Positions 8,863-17,460 of a stretch of DNA of 64,000 nt are shown one piece after another. Within the stretch, counting starts at the first letter, position 1. Every line of letters begins with the position of its first letter. The notes below the pieces were generated by a model, which saw only the letters and a list, made by a program, of their open reading frames with translations, did no database searches and was not told where the DNA came from. Source of the stretch: JANQSP01 sp965237565. GTDB lineage: Bacteria; Bdellovibrionota; Bdellovibrionia; Bdellovibrionales; UBA1609. The stretch is from NCBI GenBank assembly GCA_965237565.1, contig OZ250145.1:496001-560000 (forward strand), read 5' to 3'. The position numbers and the translations under genes were made by a program.

Positions 8863-10041
8863 TTATTGCATAAATTGCTTCAGTTTTCTTTTTCTTTGGT
8901 ATCTCCTATGAATCATCTCAAAAATATTGTCTTGTCCAATGCCTATTTTGTCTCCTCTATTTTTTACAAACATGTTTGCTAACTTCGAATGATTCTTATC
9001 CTTTTTTGCCAGCAAATGATCGAATTCTGTAGAAGAAGAAGGCCCTCTTCTTCCTAAGCCCCTAGCGGAAGAGCTATAGCCTGAAAATCCTCCTCCTCCA
9101 GCCGGCCCCTCTTTTACCTTCTGATTCGCATTAGCAATGGAGTTCTCATCAAATTTATTGTCTGTTGTCATTGCCTTTTGGATTTTATCTTTTAGATTTG
9201 CCATCTCGTTTTTAAAAGTTTTTTGTTGTTGTGATGTTAAAGCACCAAGCCCTGCCGTGTTTCCTCCTCCATAACTGGTTCCGTCCGGCAAGGAAATCTC
9301 TCCTTTTTCGGGGTCCCATTCCAATCCAGAGTCAGCTAAACTATCTCTGAGTCCTTTTGGGGTTAGGGGATATCCGGGATTGTTAGGATACGTAGTGATG
9401 AAAGGAGGTGGAGAACCGAAAGGGGAAATTCCTCCATTTCCTGGACCGGCAGGAAATATGGAGCCTCCTCCATCTGGTATCTCTGGCATGCCGCCACGAT
9501 ATTCATTCGCAATATCATGATTATTCTTAGCTGATGAAAGCATAGAAACCCCACTTACCCCTAGGCCAGCAGCGATCGCCAACCAAGCAGCACAACAAGC
9601 AGCTGACTCTGGTCTGCCACAGCAGGCCATCGCTTTGGATGTAGCAGCCATTGAACCACCAATTGCTACCATACCTCCCAGTTGTTGCGTAGTGGAAGCT
9701 TGATCAGCTTTTTCATTTGCTGACGTTGCAAGTCGTTCTTGTTGCTCATTATAGTCTCTGATTATTTGATTTTTTCGTTCAATTTGTTCTCTCAATTTAT
9801 CTTCATCATCTGCGTATTTTTCTCTTAAATATTGGGCTCTTCTTGCACTTTGCACTCTTGAGCAGGATTCATATATTGTTTTATCTCCGTATGGAATCTT
9901 CTCTAAAATAAGGGATTCCGTTTTGTTTGTTTGGGGGTTTGTCCACTTACACTCTGGAGGCTTATCGCTTGGAGCTGAAAATGAATAGTGAGACAAAACA
10001 AAAAAAAGAAAAATACTGAAAGTGACTACCTTTTTTTTCAT
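8863..10041 (-). CDS. Exported protein with C-terminal NIFExIxRR motif
   Basis: A 392-residue exported protein with no family I can name. It has a signal peptide (to about residue 22, HYSFSA), a charged helical coiled-coil-like segment (about 60-115), a Cys/Ala/Gly-rich stretch (MACCGRPESAACCAAW) that may insert in or lie along a membrane, a Pro/Gly-rich middle and a basic tail. The tail motif GIGQDNIFEMIHRRY recurs in the gene just upstream (GIHQNIFERITRRF), so the two are diverged partners sharing a C-terminal module. Both lie on the minus strand 19 bp apart and are likely one operon. Confidence 0.7.
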   Translation of the reverse strand: MKKKVVTFSIFLFFVLSHYSFSAPSDKPPECKWTNPQTNKTESLILEKIPYGDKTIYESCSRVQSARRAQYLREKYADDEDKLREQIERKNQIIRDYNEQQERLATSANEKADQASTTQQLGGMVAIGGSMAATSKAMACCGRPESAACCAAWLAIAAGLGVSGVSMLSSAKNNHDIANEYRGGMPEIPDGGGSIFPAGPGNGGISPFGSPPPFITTYPNNPGYPLTPKGLRDSLADSGLEWDPEKGEISLPDGTSYGGGNTAGLGALTSQQQKTFKNEMANLKDKIQKAMTTDNKFDENSIANANQKVKEGPAGGGGFSGYSSSARGLGRRGPSSSTEFDHLLAKKDKNHSKLANMFVKNRGDKIGIGQDNIFEMIHRRYQRKRKLKQFMQ

Positions 10042-10060
10042 CTAAAAATTTTTCCTCGTT

Positions 10061-11476
10061 TTAAAAACAATCTTTTAATCCGCCTTTTTGGCACAAATAT
10101 TTAAACCGTCTGGTGATTCGTTCAAAAATGTTTTGGTGGATTCCGCTTCCTATTCCCAAGCTGGCAGATTTTCTTTTGATTCCTTGTTGTTTTTCTAAGG
10201 CTTTCAATTTTTTTGCACTGAGGGCTAAACTGGAGTATTTGGATTTATATTTGCCTCCTCCGTAACCTCCAAATCCACCACCACCACCCATAGAAGAGCT
10301 GTTTTCACTATTTTCAAATTCATCTTCTCTATTATTTTCTCTAGTTCTTTTTCCTCTTCCCATCCAAGGGTTACTTCCAAAACTTGTGTTTTTGCCATTT
10401 TGCAATTGGTTTGCAGAAGGAGTATCTGCTAGTTTGCCTCCATAGTTGCTTGTTGTTTTACCCAAATTCAATGGGATATCTCTTTCTCTATCAGCAGGGA
10501 ATCGTCCTCCTCCTCCTTCTAAATCAGGATTTGTTTCATCATTTGACTCATTTTCTGCTGAACCGTCTACAGTAGGTGTCAGGCCTTTTTCTTCACCCAT
10601 GGGATTGCCACCCCCTAACAGGGTTTCTGGTGAATTATCTGGTTTGTCCTCTTCAAGGCCAGCACTTACTTTGCACAAAGTGGCGAAGACTGCTGAATTG
10701 ATAAATTGCAAAGCATTTTTTTCCAAATGTTTTGTATTGGCTTTTAAACTTATGCAGGTAATTTTTTTGTTTTCTATCTCATCTATATCTTTTACTAATG
10801 TTTTGCTCTTTGTTTCAAATGTTTTAACAGTTGCTTGAGTGCATATTGTTTTTGCATCTCTATATTCTTTACACTTTTTTTCTTTTTCTGCTTTACAGTC
10901 ATCTTGGCAACTAGAAATAGAGGAAAAACATTTGAACCGTGCTGTGAAAGCGATTCCTGCTCCTGCTCCGCTCATGTATTGAACTAAAGAACAAATTTCT
11001 TTGCTATCTTTCCCGCTAAACGCAGGGCCTATTGCGGTTCCTACAGTACTCGCTATTTGATTGATCGTTTGAATTGTCTCTAAGCTACTCGACCCTAAAC
11101 ATGTCATAGGGTCTCCACAGCAAGTTTTTGCGTCTTTATAGCTTGTTTTGCAGGTTTTCGGTGGAGTTACTGTTCCGCTACTTCCCGAGGCGGTATTCGG
11201 TGTTCCGTTACTTCCCGAGGCGGTATTCGGTGTTCCGTTACTTCCCGAGGCGGTATTCGGTGTTCCGTTACTTCCCGAGGCGGTATTCGGTGTTCCGTTA
11301 CTTCCCGAGGCGGTATTCGGTGTTCCGTTACTTCCCGAGGCGGTACTAGATCCACCTTCCTGTGCACATACGCTTTCTAATTCTGAATTGGAACAAGTCT
11401 CTCCCCAAACTTTTCCGCTTTCTAGATGAAAAGAATAAATGAAAAACAAACTAAGAAAGGACAGTAAATTTTTCAT
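10061..11476 (-). CDS. Exported Cys-rich protein with decapeptide repeats and NIFExIxRR tail
   Basis: I do not recognise a function. The protein has a signal peptide, then a low-complexity region of repeated NTASGSNGTP decapeptides encoded by a perfect 30-bp tandem array, then a cysteine-rich helical domain (KTCCGDPMTCLG, SSCQDDCKAEKEKKC), a Gly-rich stretch and the tail GIHQNIFERITRRF shared with the neighbouring gene. A GTG at 11491 is also possible; ATG 11476 (MKNLLSFLSLFF) gives the best signal sequence. The repeat looks like an exposed spacer whose length can change by slippage without breaking the frame. Confidence 0.7.
   Translation of the reverse strand: MKNLLSFLSLFFIYSFHLESGKVWGETCSNSELESVCAQEGGSSTASGSNGTPNTASGSNGTPNTASGSNGTPNTASGSNGTPNTASGSNGTPNTASGSSGTVTPPKTCKTSYKDAKTCCGDPMTCLGSSSLETIQTINQIASTVGTAIGPAFSGKDSKEICSLVQYMSGAGAGIAFTARFKCFSSISSCQDDCKAEKEKKCKEYRDAKTICTQATVKTFETKSKTLVKDIDEIENKKITCISLKANTKHLEKNALQFINSAVFATLCKVSAGLEEDKPDNSPETLLGGGNPMGEEKGLTPTVDGSAENESNDETNPDLEGGGGRFPADRERDIPLNLGKTTSNYGGKLADTPSANQLQNGKNTSFGSNPWMGRGKRTRENNREDEFENSENSSSMGGGGGFGGYGGGKYKSKYSSLALSAKKLKALEKQQGIKRKSASLGIGSGIHQNIFERITRRFKYLCQKGGLKDCF
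11191..11340. repeat. 30-bp tandem repeat, 5 identical copies, in-frame
   Basis: Five identical 30-bp units, with a degenerate copy on each side (about 11170-11190 and after 11340), lie inside the gene at 10061-11476 and encode NTASGSNGTP. Perfect identity over 150 bp means recent expansion or active homogenisation. Confidence 0.95.
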
Positions 11477-11684
11477 TATTGTTTTGAACACATCAAACGT
11501 TTCGGTGAAAGGCCTGCAATCTTTAGGTCAAAAAGGAAGAAATATTTTTTATGATCTGCAACTCATTAAAAAGTTATCCAAATTTTAAACGTTTGCTTTT
11601 TTTTCTTACAGTAAAGCTATACCAAAATGAGAATATTTTTATTGGAGAAAATGTGATGTGAGGAACGAGATAGCGCAGCTTTGT

Positions 11685-12191
11685 TTATTGACCTAGATGA
11701 TACATATCTGGATAGTTGCGTCCTTCTTCATCAATATCCATTCCGTAGCCAACAATAAATCGGTCAGCGATGACTCGACCCACATAATCTGCATGAGCAA
11801 AAATTTTTCGATGGGAGGATTTGTCTAACAAAACCACAGTCTTCAAACAAGCTGGCTTTTCCCATTTTATTCTCTCTTTCAGAAAGGAAAAAGTGAGTCC
11901 AGAATCAATAATTTCTTCTACAATTAGAACGTTTCTTCCCTCCAGAGGCAAAGAAATATCTTTCTTGATCCTGAAATGTTCTTCTCCCAATGATTCGAGA
12001 AAAACAAAATCTACTTTTACAGGAATTTTTAATTTACGAATCAGATCAGAGAGAAAAAAAATGGAACCTCTTAAAGGACAGATCAAGATCAATTCCGTAT
12101 TTGAAAAATCTTTTTGAATTGCCGAGGCCAAATCTTCTATGATTTGGTCAATCTCTTTTGCACTCAAAAAAGGTACCAAGCCCTTATACAT
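11685..12191 (-). CDS. hpt: Hypoxanthine phosphoribosyltransferase
   Basis: A 168-residue purine salvage enzyme that makes IMP or GMP from hypoxanthine or guanine and PRPP in the cytoplasm. The PRPP-binding loop VLIVEEIIDSGLT is at residues 88-100; CPLRGSIFFLSDL and the late DRFIVGYGMD match the HPRT family. It is the last gene of a minus-strand set after bamD and a TPR gene; its ATG is 6 bp from the previous stop, with a GGAG ribosome site inside that gene's end. Confidence 0.92.
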   Translation of the reverse strand: MYKGLVPFLSAKEIDQIIEDLASAIQKDFSNTELILICPLRGSIFFLSDLIRKLKIPVKVDFVFLESLGEEHFRIKKDISLPLEGRNVLIVEEIIDSGLTFSFLKERIKWEKPACLKTVVLLDKSSHRKIFAHADYVGRVIADRFIVGYGMDIDEEGRNYPDMYHLGQ

Positions 12192-12197
12192 GATGAA

Positions 12198-12884
12198 TCA
12201 GCTCCACTCGCTCAATTGTTGAATCCTTAGCAAGGCATTTTTTGCTTTCTTGTTTTTGGGTTCTTTTCTTAAAATAGACTCCCATTCATTGACAGCTAAA
12301 GGCAGATGTTTTTTTTCGAAGTACCACTCAGCCAAGAGGAATCTAGGGCGATTTAAGTGAGGATAAAAAGATTTAATGAGTTTTAAATGTTTAAGAGCTA
12401 ATTCTGTTTGTTGAAGTTTCCACAAAATTTTTGCCAATTCAATATGACCATCTATATTTTTGGGATCAAACTCCAAAGATCTAACGTATTCATTTAAGCC
12501 TGCCTTCAGGTTATTATTTTTGAGATAAGACCTGCCGGTTTGCAAATGTTTTTCTGCCATTTCTTCTTTCCAATTTTTTTCTTTGTTCTGATTTTTTAGG
12601 TAGAAAGCTTTTTCATATGCTTGTTGTGCTTTTTCATATTGTCCCAACTCGTTTTGTATAATACTGAGATTCAGAAAATATTCTGGTTTTTTTTCCATGG
12701 CACAAGCTCTTTGAATGTGATCCGAACTTGCTTTGAAAAAACCTTGTTGGAACAAAATAACACCCAGTAAATGTTCAGCTTCTGGAGTTTTTTTCACTTC
12801 CAACAGACCTTTTTGAAGTACTTTTTGGGCAGAACTCCATTGTTTTTTCCTAAAAAGTTCCAATGCTCTTATATAATAATCCAT
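12198..12884 (-). CDS. TPR-repeat protein
   Basis: About 228 residues consisting almost entirely of tetratricopeptide repeats, recognisable by patterns such as AEHLLGVILFQQGFF, NLSIIQNELGQYEKAQQAYEKAF and GHIELAKILWKLQQTELALKHL. No signal peptide, so probably cytoplasmic or at the inner membrane face as a protein-binding scaffold. It is sandwiched between bamD and hpt with about 10-bp gaps, so it is co-transcribed. A TTG one codon before the chosen ATG is also possible. The partner is unknown. Confidence 0.8.
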   Translation of the reverse strand: MDYYIRALELFRKKQWSSAQKVLQKGLLEVKKTPEAEHLLGVILFQQGFFKASSDHIQRACAMEKKPEYFLNLSIIQNELGQYEKAQQAYEKAFYLKNQNKEKNWKEEMAEKHLQTGRSYLKNNNLKAGLNEYVRSLEFDPKNIDGHIELAKILWKLQQTELALKHLKLIKSFYPHLNRPRFLLAEWYFEKKHLPLAVNEWESILRKEPKNKKAKNALLRIQQLSEWS

Positions 12885-12894
12885 CAAGACTCTT

Positions 12895-13614
12895 TCATGG
12901 TTTCTTGTTAGAAACAGGAATTTTATATTTTTTTATTTGCTTAAAACGAAGTTTTGGATCAATTTCCTGGCCCAACTTTACCAAATTTTGAGGAGAAGGA
13001 ATTTCCTCAGATTTATATTTTTTTTGAGATTTTGGATCAGCATCTTTGATAAGTTCTATTATATAGGGCAATGCAGAGAGCTTTTTGTCTTGATGGAGAT
13101 AAAATTGAGCAATGATCCATTTTTTTTGAGCCAAAAGGTTTAGTACTTTCTGTTTATATTTCAGCACTTCTGCGAGATAAGAACTTTTTAGGAACTTTCT
13201 AAGAAACTGATTCAGATGAAGCAACACTTTTTTAGAAAGATTGAGATCTCTATCTGCCGTAAGAGGTAATTGATAAAAATAGGAAAGGGCTAATTTAAAA
13301 AGCACTTGGTCATTTTTGGGGTGGGAAGGATGAAGCTCGTAGAAAACTTTGAAAGCTCGGCTCGCTTTACCCCATTCTTCTTGTTGAAAGTAGATATTTG
13401 CAATAGCGAGGTCTGCTTCCGTTGCCAGTTTCGAATAAAGATAACGACTTTTTAATTTTTCAAAAGTAGCCAAAGCCTCTTTGTAATAAAATCTTTCTTT
13501 TAAATCATTTGCTTGCGAGAAAATTTCTTTAGCTGAGGCTCCCTCCTTCAAATGAGAAGACAGACGACAGGAGGGAAAAAGCAGGAGAGAAAAAAACAAG
13601 AGAGAAAACTTCAT
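12895..13614 (-). CDS. bamD: Outer-membrane assembly lipoprotein BamD
   Basis: A lipoprotein of about 239 residues. From ATG 13614 the signal peptide ends LLLFPSC, giving the lipid-modified Cys at residue 16. TPR-like helices follow, including YYKEALATFEKLKSRY, ADLAIANIYFQQEEWGKA and LTADRDLNLSKKVLLHL, which match the BamD pattern with its TADRD-type segment. BamD sits on the periplasmic face of the outer membrane and helps BamA insert barrel proteins. A GTG at 13623 is possible, but ATG 13614 fits the signal sequence better. Length is near the usual 245. Confidence 0.82.
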   Translation of the reverse strand: MKFSLLFFSLLLFPSCRLSSHLKEGASAKEIFSQANDLKERFYYKEALATFEKLKSRYLYSKLATEADLAIANIYFQQEEWGKASRAFKVFYELHPSHPKNDQVLFKLALSYFYQLPLTADRDLNLSKKVLLHLNQFLRKFLKSSYLAEVLKYKQKVLNLLAQKKWIIAQFYLHQDKKLSALPYIIELIKDADPKSQKKYKSEEIPSPQNLVKLGQEIDPKLRFKQIKKYKIPVSNKKP

Positions 13615-13657
13615 AGCCGGCACATTTTCAGTATTTTATTGAAAAAAGTCAAAGATT

Positions 13658-14716
13658 TCAGTTTTTAATATGAGTAAGATGTTGATAAACAGCCATGGAG
13701 GTCACCTTTAAGGCATTTGCCAACGGAATGCTAATAATCATTCCCAAAATGCCCATGAATTGTCCACCAATGATGATGAGCAAAACTACAGTGACAGGAT
13801 GAAGATTAACAATCCGAGCAACCAGAATAGGAACCAAAATACCGGCATCAATCAATTGAGCTACTAGGTAAACACCAATCACCAAAGCTAAATCGAAAGT
13901 CTGATAACCATTAATTAGAGCAATGATTAAAGCTGGGATGGATCCAATAACAGGCCCCAAATAAGGGATCAAATTGGTGATGGCGGCAAAAAGCGCCAGC
14001 AAGGAGGCAAAGGGAAAGGAGATCAAAGTGAGACCAATAAAAGTGACCAATCCCACGAGCAAAGCTTCTAAAAATCTTGCTATAATAAATTGTCCAAGTT
14101 GTTTGTTGATTTGATGTTGCAAACCCAATGTCATTTCAAATAAACTGTTTGGTACCAATAACATGAAGTGTTTTGATATTTTGTGGCCATCTTTCAACAT
14201 AAAGAAAGCAATAAAAGGTGCTAAAATTGAGACCATAAAAGACTGAGCAAATGCATTCGGCAAATCTTTAACAACTACATGACCCAATGAGAGAATTTTA
14301 TTTTCTCCCAAATCCTTTAGATCCAAAGATACGCCTAGCCAGTTTTGAATCTTTATTTCACCTTCTGTAATTAGTTTTATCAAGCCTTCATAGTAGCGTG
14401 GCCACTCGGTTTGCAAGCTGAGCATTTGTTCAGAAACAAAAGGGAAAATCCAAATTCCTAAAAAACCAATAGAACTAATACCACCTAAGAAAATCAAAAT
14501 TAAGGCTTGATTGTAGCTGAAACCTGCTCTTTCTAAAATCGTAATGCAGGGGCGAGTTAGGTAACTAATCACGAAAGCCAAAAGTACAGAGATAAATAAA
14601 TTGTTAACCTTAATCAAGATTGTGCCAACAACAACAAGCAGACCTAAGAAAACCAAAAGTCTGACAATGTTAATATATCTTAAGCGTTTTTTTTGTTCTT
14701 CATTGAGGGCCAACAT
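13658..14716 (-). CDS. AI-2E family transporter (PerM/YdiK type)
   Basis: A 352-residue inner-membrane protein with about eight hydrophobic segments: one at residues 12-30, a close pair at 32-80, and a C-terminal cluster from about 150 on. The segments NLIPYLGPVIGSIPALIIAL and GGQFMGILGMIISIPLANALK are hallmarks of the AI-2 exporter-like (PerM) family. Substrates in this family are mostly unproven. Its ATG overlaps the stop of the upstream cyclic-nucleotide-binding gene (TAATG), so the two are coupled. Confidence 0.88.
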   Translation of the reverse strand: MLALNEEQKKRLRYINIVRLLVFLGLLVVVGTILIKVNNLFISVLLAFVISYLTRPCITILERAGFSYNQALILIFLGGISSIGFLGIWIFPFVSEQMLSLQTEWPRYYEGLIKLITEGEIKIQNWLGVSLDLKDLGENKILSLGHVVVKDLPNAFAQSFMVSILAPFIAFFMLKDGHKISKHFMLLVPNSLFEMTLGLQHQINKQLGQFIIARFLEALLVGLVTFIGLTLISFPFASLLALFAAITNLIPYLGPVIGSIPALIIALINGYQTFDLALVIGVYLVAQLIDAGILVPILVARIVNLHPVTVVLLIIIGGQFMGILGMIISIPLANALKVTSMAVYQHLTHIKN

Positions 14717-15228
14717 TATGAATCCGTTTGTGCATTCATTTTAAAAAGCTTTTCACCAGATTTTTGCAAACGCTCACCTAGGATGGATGACAATTTCATT
14801 AGAATTTTCACCCCTGTAATAGGATTTTTTTGCACTAAAGTGAGCAAATCAGGTCTAAAAAATCCCAAAAGCTTGCACTCGCTAACAGCTTGGGCAGAGA
14901 CATAGTGATAACCATTTTCTTGAGCCAAAGCCAGTTCTCCAAAAAAATCCCCTTCTTCCAATTGAGAAAGAATCACTGCTTCTCCATTTTCATTGTCACT
15001 GTAAAGAATTTGTACTTTTCCACTTAAAATAATATACATACCGAGACCTTTTCCGGATTGAAAAATAAATTCTCCTGGAACAAAAGCTCGTTGGTGCATA
15101 ATCTGAGCCATGAATTTTAGCTCTTTGTATTTTAAAGATTCAAATATAGGGTTCACAGAAAGAACGTCTATTATGTTTTTATCCTTTTTTTTCGTAAAAA
15201 AATTTTTCCATAAAAAATCTAATATCAT
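14716..15228 (-). CDS. Cyclic-nucleotide-binding domain protein
   Basis: A single CNB domain of the CRP/PKA type: EFIFQSGKGLGMYIILSGKVQIL, then LEEGDFFGELALAQ, the phosphate-binding cassette with its FGELAL core. No DNA-binding helix-turn-helix is visible, so it is not a classic CRP regulator. ATG 15228 is preceded by AAAGGTG at good spacing; a longer frame begins at 15267. Overlap with the AI-2E-type transporter gene suggests that it senses a nucleotide or controls that membrane protein. Several residues usual for cAMP binding cannot be verified by eye. Confidence 0.82.
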   Translation of the reverse strand: MILDFLWKNFFTKKKDKNIIDVLSVNPIFESLKYKELKFMAQIMHQRAFVPGEFIFQSGKGLGMYIILSGKVQILYSDNENGEAVILSQLEEGDFFGELALAQENGYHYVSAQAVSECKLLGFFRPDLLTLVQKNPITGVKILMKLSSILGERLQKSGEKLFKMNAQTDS

Positions 15229-15320
15229 TTTTGCACCTTTGTTCCATGTTCTCGTTATTTGTTTCATGGGTTAACTAATTGTGCCTCACTTCTTCAAATA
15301 TTTTTCGTAGTGTATTTTAT

Positions 15321-15995
15321 TTATCTTGCATTGTCCTTTATTTTTAGAGAAATAAGCAAGGAAGAAGGAAGCCAGCCCTTTCGATTGTTTTGTTCTTCTA
15401 TGTAACTCCACTGATTTGAAGACTTTCTTGCTACTTTTAAAAGGGTTCCGCTTTTTGCCATAAATAAGGATGAGGCCAATTTGTCTGGTGCGGATAAAAC
15501 TTCTCCATCTTTTATCAATGTGGCGTAGGAGCCCAAACGATGAAAAAAATAATAGCTGGCTAAAGCTTGTACGAAAACCAAAGGGAATAGGTAAATCTTT
15601 AGATGAAAAAATCTCTTTTTATAAAGGAAAAAAATCATCAAAGCCCATGCAAAAGCCAAGCAAGCCAACATTGCATCCGATGGGACAAAAAGCCACCAAG
15701 GAGAGCCTTGTCCCATTGCTTGTAAGGCTTTTCGGCTCCTTGTGTTGTAAGCATTTTGAAATAAGATTTGTCGCCAGTAGGCAGAAGCTTTGGCCATTTC
15801 TCCCTCTCGGTAAAAAGAAAGGGCTAGATTGTAGCGAACTTTTTTCGATTCGGGGTTTTTGAGCAAAAGCTCAGTAAATAACTTACTAGATGCTTGATTT
15901 TTATTGAGGCGAGAAAGGGTCTTTTTAGATAGATTTTCCTCAGCTAAGATCGGAAGGCATAGAAAATAAAAAAATAACAAATTTGCTTTTTTCAC
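15321..15995 (-). CDS. Exported TPR/SH3-like membrane protein (BatE-like)
   Basis: 224 residues: a signal peptide (ending LAEE), a short TPR region (about 25-90), two membrane segments (about 105-125 and 132-150), then a bacterial SH3-type domain with the pattern VLSAPDKLASSLFMAKSG and WSYIEEQNNRKGWLPSSLL. This order (TPR, membrane, SH3) resembles BatE-like proteins. It starts with GTG. No other bat genes are in the window, so the role is uncertain, perhaps envelope binding or sensing. Confidence 0.65.
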   Translation of the reverse strand: MKKANLLFFYFLCLPILAEENLSKKTLSRLNKNQASSKLFTELLLKNPESKKVRYNLALSFYREGEMAKASAYWRQILFQNAYNTRSRKALQAMGQGSPWWLFVPSDAMLACLAFAWALMIFFLYKKRFFHLKIYLFPLVFVQALASYYFFHRLGSYATLIKDGEVLSAPDKLASSLFMAKSGTLLKVARKSSNQWSYIEEQNNRKGWLPSSLLISLKIKDNAR

Positions 15996-16122
15996 TGCGT
16001 TTCTATTTAGCTAACTTCAGAAACTAAAGGCAATAAAAAAATACCTTCTGTGGTTTGATTGGACTTATTGGAGTTTTTTTGAGATACGTTTTCTTTGAAA
16101 AAACATAGAAAGAGGCCTTGTT

Positions 16123-17454
16123 TTGTTAAAAATGTCAGACTGGGATTTGAAAGAGAAAGTAAAACATTTCTATAAAAGAAGTTGTTTCCGGAGTTGGGAG
16201 GTAAAAGCCTCTGATCCAAAACGAAGAACCTTTTACGAATCACAAATAAAAAAAATTGAACAAAAAAGAGGAAGAGGAATGCTTTACCCCTACTTGGGGA
16301 GTGGTTTCGGTAAGGGAGTGTATGTGGAGTTGATGGATGGTTCCGTCAAAATGGATTTACTTGGCGGAATAGGGGTGCAAATTTTTGGTCATTCCCATCC
16401 AGATTTGCTCAAGGTTAATCGGAAAGCTTCTCTGTCGGATATTACCATGCAAGGTCATTTGCTGGTGAACCAAGAGTATTTGAAATTAAATGAAAAACTG
16501 GTTGCTTTGGCTTCTAAAAATTCTCAGTTGCAATATGTTTGGTTGACCACTTCTGGTAGCATGGCCAACGAGAATGCTCTCAAAATGGCTAGACAAAAAA
16601 ATTTTCCTCGCAAAAAAATTTTAGCCTTCCAGAAAGCTTTTGCCGGAAGGACTGGATTGATGTCGGAAATTACCGACAATCCAGCGATAAAAGAGGGCCT
16701 CCCTTCCTATAACGAAGTGTTGCGATTGCCGTTTTATGATTCCAAGCAACCCACAAAAAGTTTGCAAGTTTTAGACTCTTATTTAGAAAAAGAGGAGAGA
16801 AATATTTGTGTCTTTATTTGTGAAGTAATCTTGGGGGAAGGAGGGTATCAAAGTGCTCCTCCAGAATTTTTTATTTCTTTGTTTGAAAAATGCCGGAAAC
16901 AAAAAATTGCCATTTGGATTGATGAAGTACAAACTTTTTGTCGTACAGGAACTTTTTTTGCTTTTGAAAAATGGGGATTGGGACCTTATGTGGACCTTTG
17001 CACAATTGGAAAAAGTTTGCAATTGGCAGCGACTTTCTTTACTCCTGAATATAATCCTCGGCCTGGCCTTGTTGCTGGAACCTTTAGCGCTTCCACTTCG
17101 GCCTTATCCTCAGCTTTTACTATTTTAGAGCAGATGGAAAAACATTATATAGGAGAAAAAGGAAAAATTGTCCAAACAGAGAGATTGCTAAAAAAAATGC
17201 TGGAAAATTTGAAAGAGAAAAAACTGATCCAAGACTATAATGTTTTTGGCCTGATGATGGCCTTCACACTAAAAGATTCTTCTAAGGAAAACACTCTATA
17301 TTTTTTACAGAAACTTTTTCAATCCGGTGTGATTGGCCTAGCTTGCGGAAGGGATCCTTATCGTGTTCGATTTTTAGTTCCGGCCGTCATTACTTCCAAA
17401 GACATTGAAACATTGCATTTCATTTTAAGCCAAAATCTTGAAGACAAGGGGTAA
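16123..17454 (+). CDS. Class III aminotransferase, probable succinylornithine transaminase (AstC-like)
   Basis: A PLP-dependent class III aminotransferase of about 443 residues. GSMANENALKMAR binds the PLP phosphate, WIDEVQTF carries the ring-binding Asp, and IGKSLQLAATFF carries the likely PLP Lys. In the AST pathway AstC converts succinylornithine to succinylglutamate semialdehyde, and astA and astD follow here, so that role is the best guess. The sequence is diverged from standard AstC/ArgD, and a lysine aminotransferase is an alternative. TTG 16123 lies 7 nt after AGAGG; ATG 16132 is possible but poorly spaced. Confidence 0.72.
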   Translation: MLKMSDWDLKEKVKHFYKRSCFRSWEVKASDPKRRTFYESQIKKIEQKRGRGMLYPYLGSGFGKGVYVELMDGSVKMDLLGGIGVQIFGHSHPDLLKVNRKASLSDITMQGHLLVNQEYLKLNEKLVALASKNSQLQYVWLTTSGSMANENALKMARQKNFPRKKILAFQKAFAGRTGLMSEITDNPAIKEGLPSYNEVLRLPFYDSKQPTKSLQVLDSYLEKEERNICVFICEVILGEGGYQSAPPEFFISLFEKCRKQKIAIWIDEVQTFCRTGTFFAFEKWGLGPYVDLCTIGKSLQLAATFFTPEYNPRPGLVAGTFSASTSALSSAFTILEQMEKHYIGEKGKIVQTERLLKKMLENLKEKKLIQDYNVFGLMMAFTLKDSSKENTLYFLQKLFQSGVIGLACGRDPYRVRFLVPAVITSKDIETLHFILSQNLEDKG

Positions 17455-17460
17455 ATTTAT

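Noticed and set aside
11128..11429. Plus-strand frames through the 30-bp array (repeating RYFPRRYSVF or VPLLPEAVFG)
   Set aside because: They are antisense shadows of the exported protein on the minus strand, which has a signal peptide and non-repeat conserved parts.
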